DNA of 64,000 nt, taken from Mesorhizobium ciceri biovar biserrulae WSM1271. Its GTDB lineage: Bacteria; Pseudomonadota; Alphaproteobacteria; Rhizobiales; Rhizobiaceae. The stretch's first letter is position 1; the number at the start of each line of letters is the position of its first letter. A program made the translations under genes and the position numbers. The notes under the pieces were generated by a model that worked only from the letters and a program-made list of their open reading frames with translations, ran no database searches and had not been told where the DNA came from. The stretch spans positions 372,001-436,000 of the forward strand of contig NC_014923.1 in assembly GCF_000185905.1 (NCBI RefSeq), read 5' to 3'. This document shows, one piece after another, positions 17,766 to 25,719 of the stretch.

Positions 17766-18512
17766 TCAGCCGGACTTCACCGCCACGATCATCAGCGCCT
17801 GATAGGCATCGTTCAACTCGCGCAGCGCAGCCTGCGATTGCGGTCCTGCCCGCCTGGCGATGCCGTCATCGGCGTTTGAAGTGTCGCGCTTGCCGGGCCG
17901 GTCATTGTAGGGCGCGGCAGAGGTGAATATCTGCTCGCTGAGGCTGTCGGGGAAGAACAACTGGCCGGTCATCACCGACCTGTCGTCAGGGAAGACCTTG
18001 AAATGGATGTGGGTGGTGCGGCCGCGATACCAGCCGGGATAGATCGTGGCGAAGGAAACGATGCCGCTTGCATCGGTTTTCTGCCAACCACGCAGGAAGG
18101 TCTGGCCCGACGTGTCGACGTCGCGGCCGTCACCCTGTCCGGGATAGCCGGAATAGGCGCCCTGCGCGTCGCAATGCCAGATATCGACGCGGGCGCCGGC
18201 AAGTGGGCGGCAGTCCACGTCGACAACCTGCAGCCGGACGTCAAGGGCAATACCTTTCTTGCCTTCGGTGACATCGGCACGTTCGAGTTTCGGGTCGAAA
18301 TAGAACGGTCCCTCGGTCACTTCAGGCGTAATGGTGCAGACACCGGCGCCGTTTTCGAACAAGGCCAGTCCGGCATAGGGTGAAGCCTGGGCAGCCGAAG
18401 ATTGAGCGGCCATTGCCGAGTCCGGCAGGAAGGCACCACCTCCGGCGGTGACCGCGATCAACCCGAGCGCCTGGCGCCGGCTCAATGAGAAGGAGGATGG
18501 CTTGCCGGACAT
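17766..18512 (-). CDS. Exported intradiol ring-cleavage dioxygenase-like protein
   Basis: A 248-residue protein with a Tat-like signal (SLSRRQALGLIAVTAGGGAF, Ala-rich cleavage region about residue 34). The mature domain resembles protocatechuate 3,4-dioxygenase: EGPFYFDP, ARVDIWHCDAQGAYSGYPG, then a ligand cluster in YPGWYRGRTTHIHFKVF supplying Tyr and two His for non-haem iron. Classical intradiol dioxygenases are cytoplasmic and come as paired subunits; this one is single and apparently exported, so its substrate is unclear. RBS GAGAGG precedes the start at 18512. The gene is divergent from cobW. Confidence 0.85.
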   Translation of the reverse strand: MSGKPSSFSLSRRQALGLIAVTAGGGAFLPDSAMAAQSSAAQASPYAGLALFENGAGVCTITPEVTEGPFYFDPKLERADVTEGKKGIALDVRLQVVDVDCRPLAGARVDIWHCDAQGAYSGYPGQGDGRDVDTSGQTFLRGWQKTDASGIVSFATIYPGWYRGRTTHIHFKVFPDDRSVMTGQLFFPDSLSEQIFTSAAPYNDRPGKRDTSNADDGIARRAGPQSQAALRELNDAYQALMIVAVKSG

Positions 18513-18711
18513 ATCTTGCCTCTCAAATTGATCTTCCGCATCCCGAGCTAGGCAATCACAGCGGCTTTCGCCAGTCAAAATCCGGTATTGTAGCAAGCCG
18601 GTTTGGCCCATCGGTTTGCCCCGTGCAAAAGCCCGGCACACATCCTATATGGAACCGACAATCCCTTTTGAGGGCCGGATCTTTCGCGGCCCAGCACTTT
18701 CGAGGCAAGCC

Positions 18712-19761
18712 ATGAGCGACGCACAGACGCAAATCCCCGTAACCGTTCTCACCGGCTATCTCGGCGCCGGCAAGACGACGCTGCTCAACCGCATCCTGTC
18801 GGAAAACCACGGCAAGCGCTACGCCGTCATCGTCAACGAGTTCGGTGAAATCGGCATCGACAACGATCTGATCGTGGAATCCGACGAGGAAATCTACGAG
18901 ATGAACAATGGCTGCATCTGCTGCACGGTGCGCGGCGACCTGATCCGTGTCGTCGAGGGCCTGATGCGCCGCCCCGGCCGCTTCGACGCCATCGTCGTCG
19001 AGACCACCGGGCTCGCCGATCCGGTGCCGGTGGCGCAGACCTTCTTCATGGACGACGATGTGCGCTCCAAGACCAGGCTTGACGCGGTGGTGGCGCTGGT
19101 CGACGCGAAGCACCTGCCGTTGCGGCTCAAGGATTCCAGGGAAGCCGAGGACCAGATCGCCTTCGCCGACGTCGTCGTGCTCAACAAGACCGACCTCGTC
19201 ACGTCAGAAGAACTCGCCAAGGTCGAGGCAACGATCCGCGCCATCAATCCGGCGGCAAAGATCCATCGTACCACCCGCGCCGGCGTCGACCTGACCGAAG
19301 TACTCGACCGCGGCGCTTTCGATCTGTCCCGGGCACTGGAAAACGATCCGCACTTCCTCGAGGTGCATGACGATCACGATCATCATGACCACGACGGCCA
19401 CGATCACCACCACCATGATCATGACGGGCACGACCATCACGCGCATGCTTCGGACATTCATGACGTGACGGTGCAATCGGTGTCGCTGCGCGGCGGCGAG
19501 ATGGATCCGAAGAAATTCTTCCCCTGGATCGAGAAGATCACCCAGATGGAAGGCCCCAACATCCTGCGGCTGAAAGGCATCATCGCGCTCAAGGGCGACG
19601 ACGAGCGCTATCTCATCCAGGGCGTGCACATGATCATCGAAGGCGACCACCAGCGCGCCTGGAAAGACGGCGAAAAGCACGAGAGCCGGCTGGTGTTCAT
19701 CGGCAGGGAACTCGACGCCGAGCGGCTGAAGAAGAGTTTTGACGCCTGCCAGGCGGCTTGA
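18712..19761 (+). CDS. CobW/COG0523 GTPase, probable zinc chaperone
   Basis: A 349-residue P-loop GTPase. Walker A is [13 protein letters not shown] near residue 14, the metal motif is [11 protein letters not shown], and NKTD gives guanine specificity. Between the GTPase and C-terminal domains is a very His/Asp-rich loop of about 35 residues (around 218-252), typical of zinc-handling members. The CobW C-terminal domain follows ([13 protein letters not shown]). Such proteins deliver zinc to client enzymes during limitation. The start at 18712 is taken from the family N-terminus ([15 protein letters not shown]). No clear Zur box was seen upstream. A WD40 gene follows after a repeat element. Confidence 0.93.
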   Translation: MSDAQTQIPVTVLTGYLGAGKTTLLNRILSENHGKRYAVIVNEFGEIGIDNDLIVESDEEIYEMNNGCICCTVRGDLIRVVEGLMRRPGRFDAIVVETTGLADPVPVAQTFFMDDDVRSKTRLDAVVALVDAKHLPLRLKDSREAEDQIAFADVVVLNKTDLVTSEELAKVEATIRAINPAAKIHRTTRAGVDLTEVLDRGAFDLSRALENDPHFLEVHDDHDHHDHDGHDHHHHDHDGHDHHAHASDIHDVTVQSVSLRGGEMDPKKFFPWIEKITQMEGPNILRLKGIIALKGDDERYLIQGVHMIIEGDHQRAWKDGEKHESRLVFIGRELDAERLKKSFDACQAA

Positions 19762-19798
19762 TTTCCAAGCCTTATAACGCTAGCGCTGCCCCTTCTGT

Positions 19799-19944
19799 CC
19801 TTCTCCCCTTGTGGGAGAAGGTGGCCGTGCGAAGCTCGGTCGGATGAGGGGTGCTCCAGCTGGGCACCGACGGCGATCCGTCCAACACCCCTCAACCGTC
19901 TCGGCGCTGCGCGCCGATCCACCTTCTCCCACAAGGGGAGAAGG
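19799..19944. repeat. 146-bp intergenic palindromic element with 26-bp inverted ends
   Basis: The ends at 19799-19824 and 19919-19944 are exact inverted copies of 26 bases. Each end also folds on itself, as CTTCTCCC pairs with GGGAGAAG. The interior holds GATGAGGGGTG and CACCCCTCA-like arms, so almost the whole element can form one long branched hairpin. This is the common rhizobial intergenic mosaic type. Related sequences occur at 29079-29187 and 53960-53982. It separates cobW from the WD40 gene and could act as a terminator or mRNA stabiliser. Confidence 0.85.
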
Positions 19945-20014
19945 TTGGCGCCACACCCGGCCGCGCTGGCGACTTCCCGGGGATGGCAACAAACTTCATT
20001 GGAATGGTTCCCTG

Positions 20015-20989
20015 ATGCCCACAGTCGCCCCCCTAGACCTCGAAGGCCATTGCATCGCCGCCGCCTTTCTCGGCGACGTGCCGCATTTCGCGATGGCCGA
20101 CGGCGCCATCCATCGGCTCGACCATGGCCACAAGACGGTTCAGGCCAATGACGGGCTGCTCGCCGCCTTCCATGATGCGGCCAATGACCGGCTGATCACC
20201 GGCGGCGAGGACGGCAAGGTGTTTGCCGTGAAAACGGGCGGCGAGGCCACGGAATTGGCAAGCGCGGCCAGGAAGTGGATCACCAGCGTTGCCGCCGGGC
20301 CGCAAGGCGCCATCGCCTATGCCTCAGGCAAGACTGCCTTCGTGCGCTTCGCCGACGGCAAGACCAGGGAATTCGTCCATCCGCGTTCGGTGGAGGGGCT
20401 GGCCTTCTCGCCCAAGGGCATGCGCTTCGGCGTCGCCCGCTACAATGGCGCGACGCTGCATTTCCCGGCCGCCGAGGGCAAGCCGGTGGAACTCGAATGG
20501 GCCGGCGCCCATACCGGCATCACCTTCTCGCCGGATGGCGCCTTCCTCGTCACCACCATGCAAGAAAACGCATTGCACGGGTGGAAGCTCGCCGACGGCA
20601 AGCACATGCGCATGACCGGCTATCCCGGCAAGGTCAAAAGCCTGTCGTGGAGCGTGAAGGGCAAGTGGCTGGCGAGTTCCGGCGCGCCGGCGGCGATCGT
20701 CTGGCCGTTTTCCGGCAAGGACGGGCCGATGGGCAAGGCACCGCTGGAACTCGGCACGCGCGGCAACGCCATGGTGACGGCTGTCGCCTGTCACCCGAGC
20801 CAGGATGTCGTCGCCGTCGGCTATGATGACGGCATGGTGATGGCGGTGCGTTTTGCCGACGCCAAGGAAGTGCTGTTGCGGCGACCGGGCAAGGGCGCCA
20901 TCACCTCGATGATGTGGGACAAGGAAGAACGCCGCGTCGCCTTTGGCAGCGCGGCAGGCGACTGCGGCGTCATCGACATCACGGCCTGA
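20015..20989 (+). CDS. WD40-repeat protein
   Basis: A 324-residue protein with repeated beta-propeller blades. Recurrent motifs include GGEDGKVFAVK, VEGLAFSPKGMRFGVAR, GITFSPDGAFLVTT, VKSLSWSVKGKWLASSG and VAVGYDDGMVMAV, about seven blades in total. There is no signal peptide, so it is probably cytoplasmic. WD40 proteins are scaffolds, and the position behind the CobW GTPase suggests a role in zinc homeostasis, by association only. The frame is open back to 19811, but that part is the repeat element, so ATG at 20015 is used. Confidence 0.85.
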   Translation: MPTVAPLDLEGHCIAAAFLGDVPHFAMADGAIHRLDHGHKTVQANDGLLAAFHDAANDRLITGGEDGKVFAVKTGGEATELASAARKWITSVAAGPQGAIAYASGKTAFVRFADGKTREFVHPRSVEGLAFSPKGMRFGVARYNGATLHFPAAEGKPVELEWAGAHTGITFSPDGAFLVTTMQENALHGWKLADGKHMRMTGYPGKVKSLSWSVKGKWLASSGAPAAIVWPFSGKDGPMGKAPLELGTRGNAMVTAVACHPSQDVVAVGYDDGMVMAVRFADAKEVLLRRPGKGAITSMMWDKEERRVAFGSAAGDCGVIDITA

Positions 20990-20995
20990 CCCCGC

Positions 20996-21448
20996 TCACT
21001 CCGCTCCGCACGACACTTTGCCGCTGATTTCAACCGGTTTGCCGTCCTGGTCCGTATCCGCCGCGGCGTCGTAGATGGAGAGCGTATAGCTCCCGTCGTA
21101 GACGCCTTCGTCGCTGGTCCTGGTCAGGATCGTCAGTTCGACCGAGTTGATCTTTTGCGCGGCCTCGTGCTCACGATAGATGTTCAGCCGCAATTCCTTG
21201 CCGTCGAGCCAGTACTGCGTCAGGTTGGAATCCTCAAACACGGTCTTGCGCAGGCTGTCGCTGGCAGGCCGGCTCAGAATTTCGAGGTTGCCGCGAAAGT
21301 TGAAGGTCGGCCCGCCCATGCCTCTGGTGACGCCGGCCTCGACCTCGAATGTCGCCGCCGTGTCGTCGGTGGAGCACCAGATGCCGCCCGAGGCGAAGGC
21401 CGCGCTCGCCGACGACAGGTGCATCGCCACACAGATGACTGTCCTCAT
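20996..21448 (-). CDS. Exported protein of unknown function
   Basis: A 150-residue protein with a short signal-like N-terminus (VICVAMHLSSASAAFASGG). The mature part has two Cys (IWCSTDD near the start, KVSCGAE at the end) that could form a disulfide, and is otherwise rich in polar beta-strand-like sequence. I do not recognise a family. A strong GGGGAGGGG-type ribosome site precedes the ATG. It is convergent with the WD40 gene, six bases apart. Confidence 0.65.
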   Translation of the reverse strand: MRTVICVAMHLSSASAAFASGGIWCSTDDTAATFEVEAGVTRGMGGPTFNFRGNLEILSRPASDSLRKTVFEDSNLTQYWLDGKELRLNIYREHEAAQKINSVELTILTRTSDEGVYDGSYTLSIYDAAADTDQDGKPVEISGKVSCGAE

Positions 21449-21603
21449 TACCCCTCCCCCCTCAATTCCCGCTCATATTGGCGCCGACTTCGGCAGCACG
21501 GTCAAGCGCCGCCGCCAAAGGCTGAGCCAACGCAGGACAGATGCGCGGCCAATTGCGGATGCAGACACGGATTGGCTAAGAGGAATCGACCAGAGGGGTT
21601 TTC

Positions 21604-22983
21604 ATGCACAGCGATATGTCCAAGACGTCCATCGGCGGCATCGGCCGCGACCGCATTGCCGATCTGCGCGAGACCGAGGGGGCAACCTTCCGCAAGGCGC
21701 GGCCGCAATCTCAGGTAAAGGTCGGCAACGGCCTGCCCGGCTTCTTCGGCGGCGTGCCGATGCACTGGATGAACGACTGGCCGACGCCGTTTCCGATCCT
21801 GGTCGACAGCGCCAAGGGCGCCACAATCACCGACATTGACGGAAACAAGCTCGATGATTTCTGCCTTGGCGACACCGGCTCGATGTTCGGCCATTCGCCG
21901 CCGCCGGTGGCGCGCGCCATCCGCCGCCAGGCCGGACGCGGCCTGACTTATATGCTGCCCTCGGAAGACGCGCTGGCCATCGGGCCGCTGCTGCAGCAGC
22001 GCTTCGGCCTGCCGTTCTGGCAGATCGCGACGACGGCGACCGATGCCAACCGCTTTGCGCTGCGCGTCGCCCGAGCCGTCACCGGCCGGGAGAAGATCCT
22101 TGTCTTCAACGGCTGCTACCATGGCTCGGTCGACGAGACGATGGTGCGGCTGATCGACGGCAAGCCCGTCAACCGGCCGGGATTGGCGGGGGAATTCCGC
22201 GACCTGACCCGTACGGCCAAAGTCATCGAGTTCAACGATATCTCTGCACTCGAAGCCGCGCTTGGGGATAAGGACGTCGCCTGCGTCATCGCCGAACCGG
22301 TGCTGACCAACTCCTGCATGGTGCTTGCCGATCCGGGCTACCATGACGCCCTGCGCAAACTGACACGCCAAGCCGGCACACTGCTTCTGATCGACGAGAC
22401 GCACACGATCTCGACCGGCCCCGGCGGCTACACGAGGAAATATGGTCTCGACCCGGACTTCTTCGTCCTGGGCAAGCCGATCGCCGGCGGCGTGCCGGCC
22501 AGTGTCTGGGGCATGAGCGACGACGTCGCCTCGCGCTACGCGGACTACAACAGGACCAAGGAGCCGGGCTATTCCGGCATGGGCACGACGCTCTCGGCCA
22601 ACCCGCTGCAGTTCGCAGCGATGCGCGCCGCGCTTGAAGAGGTAATGACGCCGGAAAATTATGACCGCATGGATCACCTGGCGCGGCGGCTCGATGCCGG
22701 GTTGACCGGCGTGATCGATCGCTATCGCCTGCCCTGGCATGTTTCCCGTGTCGGCGCCCGCCTCGAGTTCATCTGCGCGCCCGGTCCGCTGCGCAATGGC
22801 ACCGAGGCGGAAGTGGCGCATGCGCCGGAACTGGAGGCCGCCATCCATGTCGCGCTGGTCAATCGCGGCGTGCTGATCGCACCCTTCCACAACATGATGC
22901 TGATCTCGCCGGCGACCACTGCGACCCAGGTCAACCGGCTGATCACCGCCTTCGGCGCGGTTGCGGCAAAGCTTGCGGCATGA
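21604..22983 (+). CDS. Class III PLP-dependent aminotransferase
   Basis: A 459-residue enzyme related to glutamate-1-semialdehyde aminomutase and omega-amino acid transaminases. The cofactor region includes FNGCYHGSVDETMV, LLIDETHTISTGPGGY (Asp binding the pyridine nitrogen) and the Schiff-base Lys in VLGKPIAGGVPAS near residue 292. An N-terminal extension of about 40 residues precedes the conserved GVPMHWMNDWP. The next gene, a glutamine synthetase homologue, overlaps it by four bases, so the pair probably acts on one amine or amino acid, for example amine glutamylation or transamination. The substrate is not certain. Confidence 0.88.
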   Translation: MHSDMSKTSIGGIGRDRIADLRETEGATFRKARPQSQVKVGNGLPGFFGGVPMHWMNDWPTPFPILVDSAKGATITDIDGNKLDDFCLGDTGSMFGHSPPPVARAIRRQAGRGLTYMLPSEDALAIGPLLQQRFGLPFWQIATTATDANRFALRVARAVTGREKILVFNGCYHGSVDETMVRLIDGKPVNRPGLAGEFRDLTRTAKVIEFNDISALEAALGDKDVACVIAEPVLTNSCMVLADPGYHDALRKLTRQAGTLLLIDETHTISTGPGGYTRKYGLDPDFFVLGKPIAGGVPASVWGMSDDVASRYADYNRTKEPGYSGMGTTLSANPLQFAAMRAALEEVMTPENYDRMDHLARRLDAGLTGVIDRYRLPWHVSRVGARLEFICAPGPLRNGTEAEVAHAPELEAAIHVALVNRGVLIAPFHNMMLISPATTATQVNRLITAFGAVAAKLAA

Positions 22984-24401
22984 GACAAGCGGCGATGGAC
23001 CATCCCAATGCCATGATGACCTCACCTTCGGGCTCGACATCCGCCGAGGCGCAAGCCTTTCTCGACGCCCATCCCGAGATCGAAGCCTTCGATATCGTGC
23101 TGACCGACGCCAATGGCGTCGGCCGCGGCAAGATCGTGCGCCGGCATGAGCTGAAGAGCATCTTCGAGGGCGGCCGCCATATGCCGATCTCGATCCTGGG
23201 CCTCGACATCACCGGCGAGGATGTGCACGAGACCGGGTTGATCTGGACGACCGGCGACGGCGATCTCAGGGCATGGCCGATCCCCGGTACGCTGGTGCCG
23301 CTCTACGGCACGAGCCCGCCGCGTGGCCAGCTGCTGATGGCGATGTACATGCTCGACGGCCGGCCGATGTCGTCGGATCCGCGGCTGGCGTTGGCTCGGC
23401 AAGTCGACATCCTGGCGGCCAAGGGCCTCTATCCGGCCGGCGCCTTCGAACTTGAATTCTTCCTGCTGGCCAATGAGCGCGATGCCGACGGCAAGGTGCA
23501 GCCGGCGCGCGCCGTGCTCGACGGCCGCGTCTCGGGCAAGACGGAAGTCTATTCCGTCGACCATCTGCACGGCATGGAGCCGCTGTTCTCCGACATCTAT
23601 GCCGCAGCCAAGGCGCAAGGCATTCCGGCCGAGACGGTCATTTCCGAATATGCGCCCGGCCAGTACGAATTGACGCTGAACTACCGCAAGGATGTGATGC
23701 GGGCGGCCGACGACCTGGTCATGCTGAAGCGGCTGGTGCGGGCGCAGGCGCGCCGCCACGGCGTCATCGCCTGCTTCATGGCCAAGCCGATCGAGAAATA
23801 CGCCGGCTCGGGCATGCATTTCCATGTTTCGCTGCAGGACAGAGCCGGCCGAAACGTCTTTGCCGAAGCCGGCGGCGAGAGCTGGTCGCTGCCGCTGCTG
23901 CAAGGGCTCGGCGGCCTCATCCAGACCATGGCGGAATCGATGCTGGTGTTTGCGCCGCACGCCAATTCCTGGCGGCGCTTCGTCTCGCAATCCTATGCGC
24001 CGGTGGCGCCGACATGGGGCGTCAACAACCGATCGGTGGCGCTGCGTGTGCCGGCCGGCGACGCCAAGAACCGGCGCATCGAGCACCGGCCGTCGGGCGT
24101 CGACGCCAACCCCTATCTGATCGCCGCAACCGTGCTCGCCGGCATCATCAAGGGCATGGATGAAGGGCTCGATCCGGGGCCCGAAACGACCGGCAACGGC
24201 TATGAGGCAGCGGTCACGCGCACAACCATGCCTGTCGACTGGCGCGCCGCGATCGAATCGGCCCGGGCGTCCAGCTTCCTGAAGAACGCGCTCGGCGAGG
24301 ACCTGCACCGGACCTTCGTGGCGATCAAACAGTCCGAATACCTGCGCGTGGCACGCACGGTCAGCGAACTGGATTACCACCTCTATCTGCACGAAGTCTG
24401 A
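22980..24401 (+). CDS. Glutamine synthetase family, gamma-glutamyl amine ligase-like
   Basis: A 473-residue member of the glutamine synthetase fold. The N-terminal beta-grasp domain (IVLTDANGVGRGKIVRR) is followed by the catalytic domain: FELEFFLL with metal-binding Glu, SEYAPGQYELTLNY, GSGMHFHVSL, and ENRR-equivalent KNRRIEHRPSG. The sequence is closer to PuuA-type gamma-glutamylpolyamine synthetases than to housekeeping GlnA, lacking the adenylylation-loop signature. It overlaps the aminotransferase gene by ATGA. The reaction is probably ATP-dependent joining of glutamate to an amine. The actual start may be one of several Met within the first 13 codons. Confidence 0.88.
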   Translation: MRQAAMDHPNAMMTSPSGSTSAEAQAFLDAHPEIEAFDIVLTDANGVGRGKIVRRHELKSIFEGGRHMPISILGLDITGEDVHETGLIWTTGDGDLRAWPIPGTLVPLYGTSPPRGQLLMAMYMLDGRPMSSDPRLALARQVDILAAKGLYPAGAFELEFFLLANERDADGKVQPARAVLDGRVSGKTEVYSVDHLHGMEPLFSDIYAAAKAQGIPAETVISEYAPGQYELTLNYRKDVMRAADDLVMLKRLVRAQARRHGVIACFMAKPIEKYAGSGMHFHVSLQDRAGRNVFAEAGGESWSLPLLQGLGGLIQTMAESMLVFAPHANSWRRFVSQSYAPVAPTWGVNNRSVALRVPAGDAKNRRIEHRPSGVDANPYLIAATVLAGIIKGMDEGLDPGPETTGNGYEAAVTRTTMPVDWRAAIESARASSFLKNALGEDLHRTFVAIKQSEYLRVARTVSELDYHLYLHEV

Positions 24402-24481
24402 GGGCCGGGCGGGCGATCACTTTTTCGCCGTTTCCATCAAATGAGGTGGCATAAGGGCGGATAAGAACATATCATGAACGG

Positions 24482-25717
24482 ATGAGCGCACTCACCGTCC
24501 GTGAAAAACTGGCTGTCCTCTCCGATGCCGCCAAATACGATGCGTCCTGCGCCTCGTCGGGTGCGGCGAAAAAGGACTCGCTGGAATCAGGCGGCATCGG
24601 CTCCACCGAGGGCATGGGCATCTGCCATTCCTACGCGCCGGACGGCCGCTGCATTTCGCTGCTGAAAATCCTGCTGACCAATTTCTGCATCTATGATTGC
24701 AGCTACTGCATCAACCGTTCGTCTTCCAACGTGCGGCGAGCCCGCTTTGGCATCGACGAGGTGGTGAAGCTGACCATGGATTTCTACCGGCGCAACTACA
24801 TAGAAGGCCTGTTCCTGTCCTCGGGCGTCGTTCGCTCGCCGGACGGGACCATGGGCGAGATGGTCGAAGTGGCACGCCGGCTGCGGCTGGAGGAGAAGTT
24901 CTCCGGCTATATCCACCTGAAAACCATCCCGGAAAGCTCGGCCGAACTGGTCGAGCAGGCCGGTCTCTATGCCGACCGGCTGTCGATCAATGTCGAACTG
25001 CCGACCGACGAGGGAGTGAAGCGGCTGGCGCCCGAGAAGAAGCCGGAGACAATCCGGCTTTCCATGGCCAGGCTGCGCCAGAAGATGGAGGAGAAGGCCG
25101 AGCCGACTTTGAAGACCAAAAAGCGCGAACGCTTTGCGCCGGGCGGCCAGTCGACGCAGATGATCATCGGCGCCGACAAGACATCCGACGACGGCATATT
25201 GCACACGAGCGCCCGGCTCTATGGCAGCTACCATCTGCGGCGGGTCTATTACTCGGCCTTCAGTCCGATTCCGGATTCGTCGTCGTCGCTGCCCCTGCAG
25301 AAGCCGCCGCTGATGCGTGAGCACCGGCTTTATCAGGCCGACTGGCTGATGCGGTTTTACGGCTTTTCGCAACCGGAAATCCTCGCCGGCAGCAGCGACG
25401 GCATGCTCGATCTCGCCATCGACCCGAAGCTGGGCTGGGCACTGCGCAACCGGGGGCAGTTTCCCGTCGACATCAATCGCGCCGACCGCGAAGCGCTGCT
25501 GCGGGTGCCGGGTCTCGGCACCAAGGTGGTGGCGAAGATTTTGGAGACGCGTCGGCACCGGCGCATGCGGCTCGAGGACGTCGGACGGATCTGCCAGTCG
25601 ATCGCCAAGCTCAGGCCCTTCATCATCGCCGAAGGCTGGTCACCTGGCGCGCTGACCGACAAGGCCGGCCTGCGCGAAAAGATTGCCTCCTCCTGCGAAC
25701 AGTTGTCGTTGTTCTGA
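24482..25717 (+). CDS. Putative DNA modification/repair radical SAM protein
   Basis: A 411-residue radical SAM protein. The 4Fe-4S site is CIYDCSYC at about residues 69-76, within LLTNFCIYDCSYCINR. The C-terminus contains a helix-hairpin-helix of ComEA type (DINRADREALLRVPGLGTKV), which suggests non-sequence-specific DNA contact. This matches the family annotated as putative DNA modification/repair radical SAM protein (TIGR03916), whose reaction is unknown. The next gene, two bases downstream, encodes the partner family TIGR03915 fused to UdgX, so the two form a conserved module. RBS is weak; the start at 24482 is family-like. Confidence 0.9.
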   Translation: MSALTVREKLAVLSDAAKYDASCASSGAAKKDSLESGGIGSTEGMGICHSYAPDGRCISLLKILLTNFCIYDCSYCINRSSSNVRRARFGIDEVVKLTMDFYRRNYIEGLFLSSGVVRSPDGTMGEMVEVARRLRLEEKFSGYIHLKTIPESSAELVEQAGLYADRLSINVELPTDEGVKRLAPEKKPETIRLSMARLRQKMEEKAEPTLKTKKRERFAPGGQSTQMIIGADKTSDDGILHTSARLYGSYHLRRVYYSAFSPIPDSSSSLPLQKPPLMREHRLYQADWLMRFYGFSQPEILAGSSDGMLDLAIDPKLGWALRNRGQFPVDINRADREALLRVPGLGTKVVAKILETRRHRRMRLEDVGRICQSIAKLRPFIIAEGWSPGALTDKAGLREKIASSCEQLSLF

Positions 25718-25719
25718 TC

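Noticed and set aside
19370..19450. His/Asp codon-rich repetitive stretch considered as a DNA repeat
   Set aside because: It encodes the His-rich metal loop of the CobW protein; repetition comes from the codons used.
19811..20014. Upstream in-frame extension of the WD40 gene
   Set aside because: It would translate the intergenic palindromic element; conserved propeller sequence begins at 20015.
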